From Bacteroidota bacterium (GTDB lineage Bacteria; Bacteroidota; Bacteroidia; 2-12-FULL-35-15), in the NCBI GenBank assembly GCA_025963725.1, contig JAOQAE010000006.1, forward strand, positions 903,207-967,206: a DNA stretch of 64,000 bases. The letters run 5' to 3'. Shown here one piece after another: positions 36,692 through 45,731 of the stretch; positions within the stretch are counted from its first letter, which is position 1; every line of letters starts with the position of its first letter. Under the pieces are notes generated by a model. That model was not told the origin of the DNA and made no database searches. It was given only the letters and a program-made list of their open reading frames with translations. The translations under genes were made by a program, and so were the position numbers.

Positions 36692-39600
36692 CTAATTTGA
36701 TTTTAAAAGCCCGAGCTTTTTTAACGCGATCACTTTAGTAGTTCGTGACACAAGCGCCACATAGTCAACCGTTGCGTTATACCAGTTGTACTGCGAGCTC
36801 ACTCTCACTGCAAAGCTCCGCTCCCCGCTTCCTGCAGGCACCGTGAATTTGTATGCGCCCTTAAAGCCTTCCTTCGTGCTTCCGTAAAGGAGCTCGATTG
36901 AAAGCGGCGCATCGTTTTCAACATCCAGGGAAATTAAGATGGTATTGCCGCTCGTTTTATCAATGCCGCTGCTGAAGTTAAAGTATTTCATATTATTCTC
37001 CTGCAGCGAAACCGGCGAAGGCATTAAATTCATCAGCGTTTTCTCCGTAGAGAGGGAATCATCGTAAGTAGCCCAGATGTACGGCAATTGCTGCAGCTCA
37101 TCGGTTTGCGGATAAGCCGAATAAAAGTCGGGAATGTAGTCGCTTTCTGTTATGCTCAGCGAACGGATATTCTCCTTATTTCCAACATCAACAGAAAGGC
37201 CGCCGGCATTCTCCAGCATGTAATAAGCGGTATGGTCCACATCGCTTGAATAATCAGGCCTGATCATCCGGCTGCTTCCCTTTGCGGTTATTTTAATTTC
37301 AGGAGCAAAGCTGTTGAAGCGGAGGGTCAACAGGTATTTCCTTTCACCCGCCTGCGCAAGCTTACAAGCCACCGAACCCGTTTTTACGGAGTCGGCATCG
37401 CGGTTATAAGAGAACACCACGCGCTCTTTGAGATCTACGTTAAGATCGTTCTTTTTCCAGATGCATAAATTATTCGCTATAACGAAAGGCCTGTAATTAC
37501 AGTAAAAATACTCCGCCAACCTGTAATGGCGAAGGGTGTTGGGAACCCCGTCCACATTATTCCACCAGCTCTCCGGGAAATTAGAGAATACGATCAGCGG
37601 CGAATCGTATTGGCCAAGATCGCTGATGAACTTTTTCTGCAGGTACTCATTGTGAACACTGAGAGGATTCTGGTAAAAGTACGAAGGTGAGATCTTTCCC
37701 GTGAAATAATAAAGCATCGGCAGGTTGGCGAAATCGATGAAGGTTTGTTCTTCCGTTAAGCTGCTTGCAATGAGCTTTTTAAAATCACCGAAATTCGTTT
37801 CCTCGAAGTTGGCTGTGTCGATGCAGCGCACAATTCCCGGCTTGGGCTCTATCGCAGAAAATGATCCTGCTTTTTTCGCGGCTTTGGCATACAGGTTCTG
37901 AAATTCCGTTACAGCAGGAAATTTATAATTCATCATGAGGAAGGTGGCCAGCACTGTGAATGCAATAAGGCGCGAGACCCTTGAACGCTTATAGGAAAGC
38001 AGGAAAACGCTTCCGCTGAAAATAAAGAAGGCAAAGGAGGAAAGTCCGTTATCGTGCCCCTCGATAAAGCTATGCCGTACAAGTCCGCGCTGGAAGTTCA
38101 CGAAATAATACACGACCAGGAACAGGAAAGATGCGTAGATGAAGCGCTGCGACCGGGTTACATTCAGGCGCTTAAAAAAAACAAGCATGGCACCCAGCCC
38201 CAGCAGCATCACGAGCGGGAAAACAAAGTACTGCATCTTATACTGCATTTTGGATGCATCCCCAAAGCTGGTAAGCCCGTACGTTTGCGCCGATGCGAGG
38301 TAATTCAGTCCGCTCCACAATTTCTCAAACACATTGATATCCCTCACCCAACCAAGCACCAACAGGAAAGCGAGCACAGCTCCGAAGAGCACAGCCGCGG
38401 CCTTAAACAACAATTTCCAGCTGATCACGAACTGCTCGCGGCTGATGTAATAAACAAGCAGCACCGCGCATCCTGCAATAGCAGCCGGATAACCGATGTC
38501 GACCCGCCAGAGCACCAGAAATGCCAGGCAGCTGATGAGCAGTAAATAGTTCTTAAAGGATGCCTGCTCGCGGATCACCTTATCACAAATAAATATAGCA
38601 AGGAGGGAAATGATCACGTAATCGCTGAGCAGCGTATCCATGAGCGGGAACAGCAGCACGAGAAACAAAGCGGCATATGCATTGCGGGAAACCCGGAGCA
38701 TGAACATGTACACCATGAATGCCCAGAACACCTGGTACATGAACTCGTAGATGTACATTTCGCGGCTGTGCATCCCGTTGAAGAATACATAGAGTCCGCC
38801 GAAAAACAATTCCGACAATACATGCGAGTTGAATTTTTCAAAAACAGGAACCACACCAAACTTGCTTAATTCCATTAATGGCAGAAAGCGGTTTCCCGAT
38901 TCAAACATCTCGTTGCTGATCTCAACGAACGGACTGTAAAATGTATAGGTTGTTAAGCCGATCACCAGCAATGGCAGGTAACGCAATGCAGCCAATTGTT
39001 CATTGCTTTTCAGCGCAGTGGCCTTTCCATTCTTCAGCTTTTTATAACGGAGGAGCATGACCATTGCAAGGCAAAAAAGGAAGATCACATAGAGCTTGCG
39101 CGGACTGAAAAAATAAACTTCATGCCGGTTGAGAATAAGATAGATCTCATCCTTGAAAAAGGAAAGCAAGGGGATCACGGCAAGCGGGATCATCAGGAAG
39201 AACAAGCGGTTCAGCCACTGACCGCTTTCCTGTCCGGTTTTGTTCCTGATCCTGAAAATGGCGAAGAGCAGCAAGAGTGCAACAGCAACAAAAAGCGTCA
39301 CTAAGAGATCCGCAGCAGGAAACCAGCCGAAGAGTACGGCAAACTCATCGACTGCAAAAAATACCGAAAGGCCCAGCACAAAGGCGATCGCGTAAAAGGA
39401 AACATTCAGCACTTCGGATTGCGGCCTGTTCTTCAACAGCAGCCATTTTAAGGCGAGCCCCGCCAATGCAGCTTTCTGAATGCAGTAGATGAGCTCGAAG
39501 GAAGAATCGAAGCTTTTTGTCCAGAGGCTGAAAAAATAAAAGGTGATCCCGGCTAAGGAAGTATAATTGATGATCTGCACTTCGGCGGTACGAAGGAAAT

Positions 39601-39877
39601 GCGGAGAGAACAAAGAGATGCGCCAGCTGATAAATGAAAAAGCAGCCATGCTCAAAAAGAAGATCAGCCCTGAATAATAAAAAGCATGGATGCGCTTGCC
39701 GATATCGTAAGCGTTGAAAGTGGCCTCCCCGATCATTCTTCCGGGGAATGCCTCGAGGGTAGGGTCGAATGACTGTGCATATTTAAACACCAGCCAAAGG
39801 GAATAGAAAAGGGCTACAAAAATAAAATCCTTATAGTTTTTATTGATGTAGCCCCTGAGTTGTTTATAGCTTTCCAA
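36692..39877 (-). CDS. Large polytopic membrane protein, putative glycan-related
   Basis: A 1061-residue protein with at least fourteen hydrophobic segments in residues 1-660 (for example FIFVALFYSLWLVFKYAQ, FYLLIFFLSMAAFSFIS-like runs), then a ~400-residue soluble C-terminal part rich in beta strands. The N-terminal shape (large loop after helix 1) is suggestive of a GT-C glycosyltransferase but no catalytic Asp motif is clear. I do not recognise a named family. It sits directly upstream of the methyltransferase/GT9/gpsA/GT39-like row, so an envelope polysaccharide role is likely. Location: inner membrane. Confidence 0.6.
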   Translation of the reverse strand: MESYKQLRGYINKNYKDFIFVALFYSLWLVFKYAQSFDPTLEAFPGRMIGEATFNAYDIGKRIHAFYYSGLIFFLSMAAFSFISWRISLFSPHFLRTAEVQIINYTSLAGITFYFFSLWTKSFDSSFELIYCIQKAALAGLALKWLLLKNRPQSEVLNVSFYAIAFVLGLSVFFAVDEFAVLFGWFPAADLLVTLFVAVALLLLFAIFRIRNKTGQESGQWLNRLFFLMIPLAVIPLLSFFKDEIYLILNRHEVYFFSPRKLYVIFLFCLAMVMLLRYKKLKNGKATALKSNEQLAALRYLPLLVIGLTTYTFYSPFVEISNEMFESGNRFLPLMELSKFGVVPVFEKFNSHVLSELFFGGLYVFFNGMHSREMYIYEFMYQVFWAFMVYMFMLRVSRNAYAALFLVLLFPLMDTLLSDYVIISLLAIFICDKVIREQASFKNYLLLISCLAFLVLWRVDIGYPAAIAGCAVLLVYYISREQFVISWKLLFKAAAVLFGAVLAFLLVLGWVRDINVFEKLWSGLNYLASAQTYGLTSFGDASKMQYKMQYFVFPLVMLLGLGAMLVFFKRLNVTRSQRFIYASFLFLVVYYFVNFQRGLVRHSFIEGHDNGLSSFAFFIFSGSVFLLSYKRSRVSRLIAFTVLATFLMMNYKFPAVTEFQNLYAKAAKKAGSFSAIEPKPGIVRCIDTANFEETNFGDFKKLIASSLTEEQTFIDFANLPMLYYFTGKISPSYFYQNPLSVHNEYLQKKFISDLGQYDSPLIVFSNFPESWWNNVDGVPNTLRHYRLAEYFYCNYRPFVIANNLCIWKKNDLNVDLKERVVFSYNRDADSVKTGSVACKLAQAGERKYLLTLRFNSFAPEIKITAKGSSRMIRPDYSSDVDHTAYYMLENAGGLSVDVGNKENIRSLSITESDYIPDFYSAYPQTDELQQLPYIWATYDDSLSTEKTLMNLMPSPVSLQENNMKYFNFSSGIDKTSGNTILISLDVENDAPLSIELLYGSTKEGFKGAYKFTVPAGSGERSFAVRVSSQYNWYNATVDYVALVSRTTKVIALKKLGLLKSN

Positions 39878-39896
39878 TGCGTTCTGCCTTATCAGC

Positions 39897-41657
39897 TTAG
39901 TTGGTTGATTGATAAACCGGCCCTTCCCTCTTCACCATATTCTTTTCGGTTAAGGCTGTAAAGATCTTGTTCAGCTGGTTCTTCGAGATGCCCGTGGCTT
40001 CGCTCACGCTTGCAATGGTTGCCTGCGACTGCTTCTTCACCTCGTCGAGCACCTTCTGCTCATCGCCCTTCAGCGAAGGGGCAGCGGCTTCTTCACCTGC
40101 CGGGCTTTTATTTGCATGCGCTTCCTGCTCCGTAAACTGTGCAGTTACTTCCGGCCTCATTTGCGGGAAGAACAGCACATCCTGGATGGATACATTGTTT
40201 GTCATGATCATTGCCAGCCGGTCGATACCGATGCCGATGCCGGATGTTGGCGGCATTCCGTATTCAAGCGCGCGTAAAAAATCCTGGTCGATGAACATAG
40301 CCTCATCATCGCCACGCTCCATCAGCTTCACCTGCTCCTCAAAACGCTCACGCTGATCGATCGGATCATTGAGCTCGGAATAAGCGTTCGCCAATTCCTT
40401 GCCGTTCACCATCAGCTCAAAGCGCTCCACCAGTCCGGGCTTGCTGCGGTGCTTCTTGGTAAGCGGGCTCATCTCTACAGGATAATCCGTAATGAAGGTA
40501 GGCTGGATATAATTTCCTTCGCATTTCGCGCCGAAGATCTCATCTATTAATTTCCCCTTGCCCATGCTCGGTGCAACGTCGATGCCCAGCTGTTTGCAGG
40601 CATCACGCAATTGCTCCTCACCCATCTGGCTGATGTCGATCCCGGTGAATTCCTTGATCGAATCAAACATGGTGATGCGCTTGAAGGGGCGCTTGAAGTC
40701 GATCGTTTTTTCGCCCAGCTGCACCTGTGTTTTACCATGCAGGTCCATTGCAATGCGCTCGATTAGCTCCTCGGTAATATCCATCATCCAGTTGTAATCT
40801 TTATACGCCACATACAATTCCATCACGGTAAATTCAGGGTTGTGCGTGCGGTCCATCCCTTCGTTGCGGAAGTTGCGGGAAAATTCATATACGCCATCAA
40901 ATCCGCCAACGATCAGCCTTTTCAGGTATAATTCGTTTGCGATGCGCAGGTACATTGGAATATCGAGGCTGTTGTGATGCGTAATGAACGGCCTTGCGGA
41001 AGCGCCTCCAGGGATCGCCTGCAGAACAGGTGTGTCCACTTCGAGGTATCCTTTGGCATTGTAAAAATCGCGGATGGTGTTCACCATCTTTGTGCGCTTT
41101 ATGAATGTTTCCTTTACATGCGGGTTAACGATCAGATCGACATAGCGCTGACGGTAGCGAAACTCCGGATCGGTCACCTCGTCGAACACATTGCCTTCAT
41201 CATCGCGCTTTACCATTGGCAGCGGACGAAGCGACTTGCTCAGCATCTTAAATGAAGTGGCATGGATGGAGACCTCGCCTACCTTGGTCACGAACACATA
41301 GCCGGTAATGCCAATGATATCGCCGAGATCGGTGTGCTTTTTAAATAAGAGGTCGAAGGTGCTTTTATCTTCGCCCGGACAAATATCATCGCGCTTGATG
41401 TAAACCTGGATCCGGCCTGCGGCATCCTGCAGGCTTACGAAACAGGCTTTCCCCATATCACGCACGCTCATGATGCGGCCGGCAATGCTTATGCTCTTAA
41501 ACTCATCTTCTTTCCCCGCTGCAAAATTCTCAAGTATGCTTTTCGATGTTGCATTTATTTCATACAATTCAGCGGGATAAGCATCAATGCCCATCTTCGT
41601 GATCTCTTCCAGTTTTGCGCGTCTCAGTAATTCCTGTTCGCTGTGTTCAGTGCTCAT
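39897..41657 (-). CDS. lysS: Lysine--tRNA ligase (class II) with C-terminal extension
   Basis: A 586-residue LysRS. The N-terminal OB-fold anticodon-binding domain ([20 protein letters not shown], ~60-80) precedes the class II catalytic core with motif 2 ([20 protein letters not shown], ~260-280) and motif 3 ([10 protein letters not shown], ~475-485). The core ends near residue 505; the usual enzyme is ~500 residues. The extra ~80 residues carry a low-complexity linker and a winged-helix-like domain ([40 protein letters not shown]). That tail is not part of the canonical enzyme. Promoter element TATATTTG lies upstream. Confidence 0.95.
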   Translation of the reverse strand: MSTEHSEQELLRRAKLEEITKMGIDAYPAELYEINATSKSILENFAAGKEDEFKSISIAGRIMSVRDMGKACFVSLQDAAGRIQVYIKRDDICPGEDKSTFDLLFKKHTDLGDIIGITGYVFVTKVGEVSIHATSFKMLSKSLRPLPMVKRDDEGNVFDEVTDPEFRYRQRYVDLIVNPHVKETFIKRTKMVNTIRDFYNAKGYLEVDTPVLQAIPGGASARPFITHHNSLDIPMYLRIANELYLKRLIVGGFDGVYEFSRNFRNEGMDRTHNPEFTVMELYVAYKDYNWMMDITEELIERIAMDLHGKTQVQLGEKTIDFKRPFKRITMFDSIKEFTGIDISQMGEEQLRDACKQLGIDVAPSMGKGKLIDEIFGAKCEGNYIQPTFITDYPVEMSPLTKKHRSKPGLVERFELMVNGKELANAYSELNDPIDQRERFEEQVKLMERGDDEAMFIDQDFLRALEYGMPPTSGIGIGIDRLAMIMTNNVSIQDVLFFPQMRPEVTAQFTEQEAHANKSPAGEEAAAPSLKGDEQKVLDEVKKQSQATIASVSEATGISKNQLNKIFTALTEKNMVKREGPVYQSTN

Positions 41658-41679
41658 TTCTTATATATCCGATTTTGCG

Positions 41680-41687
41680 CAAATATA
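41680..41687 (-). promoter_or_regulatory. -7 element for lysS (TATATTTG)
   Basis: On the minus strand TATATTTG (41687-41680) lies 22 bp before the lysS start codon. Matches TAnnTTTG; no clear -33 box. Confidence 0.5.
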
Positions 41688-41784
41688 CGCTCAAAGGGCT
41701 AATAAATAATGTATTTACCCATCATTTTTTAAGGTATTATTTAAGCAAAATATGTATTTTTACAGCCCTGAGAACTGAACGAAT

Positions 41785-42768
41785 ATGAAGACACTCGTAG
41801 AAAATTTTTCCAAGCAACTCACAGAAGCGATCGCGATCGGAAGCAATGCAAAGCTGACTTCTGCGCAACATGCGATCTGCAACGTACTGATCTGCGGACT
41901 TGGCGGATCGGGCATTGGCGGCAGCATTGTAAGCGAGCTGGTAATTGGAAATGCCATTGTTCCTGTGAATGTTTCCAAAGGATATTTCATACCTGCCTAT
42001 GTAAATGAGAACACACTGGTGATCATTTCCTCCTACTCGGGGAACACGGAAGAAACGCTGAACTGCATGAAGCTGGCGCTCCAGAAAAATGCAAAAGTAA
42101 CGGCGGTCACTTCCGGCGGAAAAGTACTGGAAACAGCTAAGGAAAAGGGCTTCGACTGCATTGTTGTGCCCGGCGAAATGCCTCCGCGCTCCTGCCTCGG
42201 CTACTCGCTCACGCAATTATTCTTCATCCTCGGATTTCACAAGATCATCACCACCAATTTTAAGGCGGAGCTGGAAGCTGCTGTAAAGCTGCTCGATTCG
42301 GAAGAGATCAATATTGTGGCGGAAGCTACCATCATCGCTGAAAAGCTGAAGGACAAAACCCCGGTGATCTATGCCACCACCTACAATGAAGGCATCGCGA
42401 TCCGTTTCCGCCAGCAGCTGAACGAGAATGCAAAGGTCCTGTGCTGGCACCAGGTGATCCCTGAAATGAACCACAATGAGCTGGTGGGCTGGACACAGAA
42501 AAATGATAACCTGAGCGTACTGATCTTCCTCGATAAGGATGATTATTCGCGTAACCTAGCCCGTGTCGACATCAACAAGGAAGTGATCAAAAAATACACG
42601 GAGAACATCCGCGAAGTATGGTCGAAAGGAAACTCCACTATTGAAAAGGCAATTTACTTTATTCACCTTGGCGACTGGATCTCCGTTATTTTAGGGGAAA
42701 TGCGCGGGGTCGACCTGATGGAGGTGAATGTGATCAATGCGCTGAAATCCAAACTTTCCGAGATCTGA
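41785..42768 (+). CDS. Bifunctional phosphoglucose/phosphomannose isomerase
   Basis: A 327-residue SIS-domain isomerase of the PGI/PMI type, interconverting glucose 6-P, fructose 6-P and mannose 6-P. The N-terminal SIS motif CGLGGSGIGGSIVSELV (~34-50) and second motif VIISSYSGNTEETLNCMKLA (~76-95) bind the sugar phosphate; the catalytic-type residues lie in HNELVGW and the final helix (WISVILGEMRGVDLMEVNVI). The family is smaller than classic PGI and typical of Bacteroidota and archaea. Starts just after a Bacteroidota-like promoter region; lipB follows 75 bp later. Confidence 0.92.
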   Translation: MKTLVENFSKQLTEAIAIGSNAKLTSAQHAICNVLICGLGGSGIGGSIVSELVIGNAIVPVNVSKGYFIPAYVNENTLVIISSYSGNTEETLNCMKLALQKNAKVTAVTSGGKVLETAKEKGFDCIVVPGEMPPRSCLGYSLTQLFFILGFHKIITTNFKAELEAAVKLLDSEEINIVAEATIIAEKLKDKTPVIYATTYNEGIAIRFRQQLNENAKVLCWHQVIPEMNHNELVGWTQKNDNLSVLIFLDKDDYSRNLARVDINKEVIKKYTENIREVWSKGNSTIEKAIYFIHLGDWISVILGEMRGVDLMEVNVINALKSKLSEI

Positions 42769-42840
42769 ATTGTTGAATTTTAGATTTGTTGAATTTTAGA
42801 AGTCAACTCTGAAATTCTAAAAATCAAAAATTCTAAAACT
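42769..42840. repeat. AT-rich repeat TTGTTGAATTTTAGA between isomerase and lipB
   Basis: TTGTTGAATTTTAGA appears twice (around 42771 and 42786) and is followed by imperfect inverted forms (AAATTCTAAAA twice). It can fold into a stem and may act as a terminator; such TTTAGAATTT tracts are common in this phylum. Confidence 0.5.
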
Positions 42841-42843
42841 ATC

Positions 42844-43545
42844 ATGCAAACCGTTAAATTCAACGACCTCGGACTTATCGACTACAAAGAGGCCTGGGAC
42901 CACCAGGAAAAGCTCTTTGATGAGGTTGTTCAAACAAAGGTTTCCAACAGAACAAAATCTCCCGGCTCCGTTCTCCCGACTCCCAACTATTTACTTTTCT
43001 GTGAGCACCCGCATGTATATACCCTCGGGAACAGCGGTAAACAGGAGCATTTGCTGGTAAACGAACAACAGCTGAAAGAGAAGAATGCAACCTATTATAA
43101 GATCAACCGCGGCGGCGATATTACCTACCACGGGCCCGGGCAGATAGTCGGCTACCCGATCTTAGACCTCGACAATTTTTTTACCGACATTCATAAATAC
43201 CTTCGCTTTCTTGAAGAAATGGTGATCCGCACACTCGCCGAATACGGGATCGAATCAGGCAGAAGCCCGGGAGAAACAGGCGTATGGCTGGATGCAGGCG
43301 ATCCGCACAAAGCGAGAAAGATCTGCGCAATGGGCGTACGCGCCAGCCGCTGGGTAACCATGCACGGCTTTGCGCTGAACGTGAATGCCGACCTTAACTA
43401 TTTCGGAAACATCATTCCCTGCGGTATTGTTGATAAAGCGGTGACCTCCCTCGACAAGGAGCTTGGCCGCAGAATAGACGAAGGGGAAGTGAAGCAAAAA
43501 TTAAAAAAACATTTCGCGGAATTATTTGAATGTGAATTGGTTTAA
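42844..43545 (+). CDS. lipB: Octanoyltransferase
   Basis: A 233-residue LipB, transferring octanoyl from ACP to lipoyl-domain lysines, the first step of de novo lipoate formation. Motifs: NYLLFCEHPHVYTLGNSGK (~58-76), RGGDITYHGPGQIVGYPI (~96-113), the catalytic lysine in RKICAMGVRASRW (~158-170) and cysteine in IIPCGI (~193). Cytosolic. No lipA neighbour in the window. High confidence. Confidence 0.96.
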   Translation: MQTVKFNDLGLIDYKEAWDHQEKLFDEVVQTKVSNRTKSPGSVLPTPNYLLFCEHPHVYTLGNSGKQEHLLVNEQQLKEKNATYYKINRGGDITYHGPGQIVGYPILDLDNFFTDIHKYLRFLEEMVIRTLAEYGIESGRSPGETGVWLDAGDPHKARKICAMGVRASRWVTMHGFALNVNADLNYFGNIIPCGIVDKAVTSLDKELGRRIDEGEVKQKLKKHFAELFECELV

Positions 43546-43587
43546 ACATTCCGCTATCTTCGTTGTTAGAGAAGCATCAGCAAAAAC

Positions 43588-44457
43588 ATGAACTGCCGTT
43601 TTTCCATAAAAGACCTCGAGAAATTATCAGGAATAAAAGCGCATACGCTTCGTATCTGGGAGCAGCGCTATGGCATTCTCAAGCCTGAGCGCACTGATAC
43701 AAACATCCGCTGGTACTGCAACGACAAGCTGAAGCACCTGCTGAACGTTACTTTTTTGTATGAGCATGGCTACAAGATCTCGAAGATCGCGCAGCTGGAG
43801 CCTTCTGAAGTAAGCGCGGAAGTGAACAAGATCGTTGATAAAGAGATTAACGTATGCGACCAGGTGCGCGGACTAGTGCTTTCCATGGTGGAGCTGGAGG
43901 AAGAGCGCTTCGAGCGGATCATTTCCAATAACATTAAAAAGAACGGATTTTCATATACGATAGAAAAGATCGTTTACCCTTTCCTGAGCAAGATCGGCGT
44001 GATGTGGCAAACGGGCAGCATCAACCCGGCACAGGAGCATTTCATCTCTAACCTTATCCGGCAAAAGCTTATTGTTGCCATCGATAGCGTAGTAACACCC
44101 GAAAACCCGGATGCACAGAAATTTGTGCTCTTTCTCCCTGATGGGGAGCTGCACGAGCTCAGCCTGCTCTACTTCAGCTACCTGCTGAAATCAAAAGGCC
44201 ATTCGGTGATCTACCTCGGACAATCGGTTCCGCTCGACGACCTGCAGAAAGTGGTGGCGATCCGCCAACCGGCCTTTATCGTTTCCATTTTCACGCACAT
44301 GATAGAAGATGTGGCCGCGTTCATCCAAACCCTCGCCACTGCTTTCCCAACAACAACTATCCTTTTATCGGGCTGCCAGCTGAAAGGCCTCGAAAGCCCG
44401 GCTCCTGAAAACGTGAAGCTGTTTGGCTGTCCGCAGGATCTGCTGGAGCTGGTGTGA
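43588..44457 (+). CDS. MerR-family regulator with cobalamin-binding domain (CarH/LitR-like)
   Basis: A 289-residue transcription factor. The N-terminal MerR helix-turn-helix (FSIKDLEKLSGIKAHTLRIW, EQRYGILKPERTDTNIRWY) is followed by a helical cap with the CarH signature W140-x9-E150-H151 (WQTGSINPAQEH), which contacts the adenosyl group, and a B12-binding Rossmann domain with GELHELSL (H189 as the likely cobalt ligand) and GHSVIYLGQSVPLDDL. By family it holds adenosylcobalamin in the dark, represses as a tetramer, and lets go of DNA after light breaks the Co-C bond. The ECF sigma and photolyase genes downstream fit such a light-response role. Confidence 0.92.
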   Translation: MNCRFSIKDLEKLSGIKAHTLRIWEQRYGILKPERTDTNIRWYCNDKLKHLLNVTFLYEHGYKISKIAQLEPSEVSAEVNKIVDKEINVCDQVRGLVLSMVELEEERFERIISNNIKKNGFSYTIEKIVYPFLSKIGVMWQTGSINPAQEHFISNLIRQKLIVAIDSVVTPENPDAQKFVLFLPDGELHELSLLYFSYLLKSKGHSVIYLGQSVPLDDLQKVVAIRQPAFIVSIFTHMIEDVAAFIQTLATAFPTTTILLSGCQLKGLESPAPENVKLFGCPQDLLELV

Positions 44458-44463
44458 TCAATG

Positions 44464-44693
44464 TCACTTCCACCCACTTTCTCGTTCCGATAGCTATCGG
44501 AATCGCTCGAAATGACATCGCGATGTTAATACCCGCTTCTTCGGAATGCCGTATTGAAACGAACTGACGCTATTTACCCTGATGTCACTTCGAGTTCGAC
44601 CGAAGGGAGAGTATCGAGAAGTGTTAGTACCAGTAACGTGGCGTGTTCTCGATACATTTCTCTTCCTGCCGTCAGAGAAATACTCGAACTGAC
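44464..44693. repeat. Cluster of dispersed palindromic repeats
   Basis: Three members of the TCGAG/TATCGAGAA family in a row: 44464-44516 (GTCACTTCCACC...CTCGAAATGACA, with the palindrome TTCCGATAGCTATCGGAA at 44485-44502 inside), 44583-44620 (TGTCACTTCGAGTTCGACCG ... GTATCGAGAAGTG) and an inverted copy at 44645-44693 (TTCTCGATACATTTC ... TACTCGAACTGACG). No gene in 44458-44878; its 3' half is the promoter region of the ECF sigma gene. Confidence 0.85.
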
Positions 44694-44787
44694 GCCTATT
44701 ATACAGACAACGATTTGATTATAAGCCAGTTATTTATATTTCACCTCCCCTCAATCCAATATCCCACCCTTTCCGTACCTCCTTTAT

Positions 44788-44860
44788 GTTTAACCTTTTT
44801 TTAAATTATTTAAACAAATACTTTTATTTTGTTTAAACATTTCGTAATTTTGTTAAACAA
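44788..44860 (+). promoter_or_regulatory. Phased TTTAAACA operator-like array and promoter of the ECF sigma gene
   Basis: Four copies of TTTAAACA-like sequence begin at 44789 (TTTAACC, weakest), 44809, 44832 and 44852 (TTAAACA), spaced 20, 23 and 20 bp, i.e. about two helical turns. The -7 element TAATTTTG at 44845-44852 overlaps the last copies, 26 bp before the start codon of the sigma gene at 44879. The layout suggests cooperative binding of a multimeric repressor, plausibly the CarH-like protein encoded next door. Confidence 0.6.
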
Positions 44861-44878
44861 TTTTAAAAGGATTGAATT

Positions 44879-45391
44879 ATGACAGCAATAGAATTTAACC
44901 AGCAATTGATCAACCAGCGGGTTCCACTCAGAAATTTTGCATACAGTCTTACAATGAACAACGACGAAGCGCAGGACCTTGTGCAGGATACGTATGTGAA
45001 AGCAATTACCTACCGCGATAAATTCGCCGATGCAACCAACCTGAAAGCATGGCTGTACACGATCATGAAGAACACCTTCATCAACTCGTACAGGCGCAAC
45101 ATCAAAACCCGCCAGATCATTCAGCAAACGGATGACCTGAGCCTTGTGAAGCCTGCGGCCGGTGCAAACAGCCCCAGCGCGGAATCGCAGATCAATGAAA
45201 AAGAGATCAACAAGGCCATCGACGCGCTGGAGGATGATTATAAAATCCCCTTCACCCGCTATTTCGACGGCTATAAATACAAGGAGATAGCTGATGAGCT
45301 GAATCTGCCGATCGGAACCGTAAAGAGCAGGATCTTTCTTGCCCGGAAAAAGCTGATGAAGGATCTGAAGGATTTTGTGAATATGAATTAA
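44879..45391 (+). CDS. ECF RNA polymerase sigma factor
   Basis: A 170-residue two-domain ECF sigma factor. Region 2: NNDEAQDLVQDTYVKAITY (~26-44) and TNLKAWLYTIMKNTFINSYR; region 4: DDYKIPFTRYFDGYKYKEIA and LPIGTVKSRIFLARKKLMK. It has no C-terminal extension or cytoplasmic anti-sigma gene next to it. Position between a CarH-like light regulator and a photolyase, and behind an operator array, suggests that it relays light to a set of protective genes. No obvious target promoter sequence was recognised. Confidence 0.92.
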   Translation: MTAIEFNQQLINQRVPLRNFAYSLTMNNDEAQDLVQDTYVKAITYRDKFADATNLKAWLYTIMKNTFINSYRRNIKTRQIIQQTDDLSLVKPAAGANSPSAESQINEKEINKAIDALEDDYKIPFTRYFDGYKYKEIADELNLPIGTVKSRIFLARKKLMKDLKDFVNMN

Positions 45392-45501
45392 GCTCTTTTT
45401 TATGCTTTTCAGGCCTCACGCGCAGCTTCATCTATTCTGATTAATAATTTAACACTGTAGCAACTACGATGTAAAATGGAGGCTGTGTTTTAATGTGACT
45501 C

Positions 45502-45639
45502 TTTCTGTTTTATAAAGCAATAGCGGTAATGATTGCGAGCAGTAAATAATGATTAAAAACCGGTATGCCTGTCCGCAATCAATTATCCGCGGTTCTTCGC
45601 GACCGGCAGGGAGGAAGAAATTGCCTTATAAAACGGAAA
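45502..45639. repeat. ~138-bp inverted-repeat element upstream of the photolyase gene
   Basis: TTTCTGTTTTATAAAGCAAT (45502-45521) and ATTGCCTTATAAAACGGAAA (45620-45639) pair at 18 of 20 positions, one mismatch being a G-U pair when read on the plus strand. The segment between also folds (GATTGCG near 45531 with CGCAATC near 45574). It could be a MITE-like insertion or a structured leader RNA. I see no gene in 45392-45731. Confidence 0.55.
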
Positions 45640-45648
45640 AGGTTTTTG

Positions 45649-45672
45649 TAACTTTTTGCCTTCAAAAAGTTA
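45649..45672. terminator. Hairpin before the photolyase gene
   Basis: TAACTTTTTG and CAAAAAGTTA, a perfect 10-bp stem with a 4-nt CCTT loop, 60 bp before the photolyase start. Terminator or leader structure. Confidence 0.4.
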
Positions 45673-45731
45673 ACACCATTATAGGAATGGAAATCGGATA
45701 ACAAGATCGCTCTACACTCAGATTACAAAGC

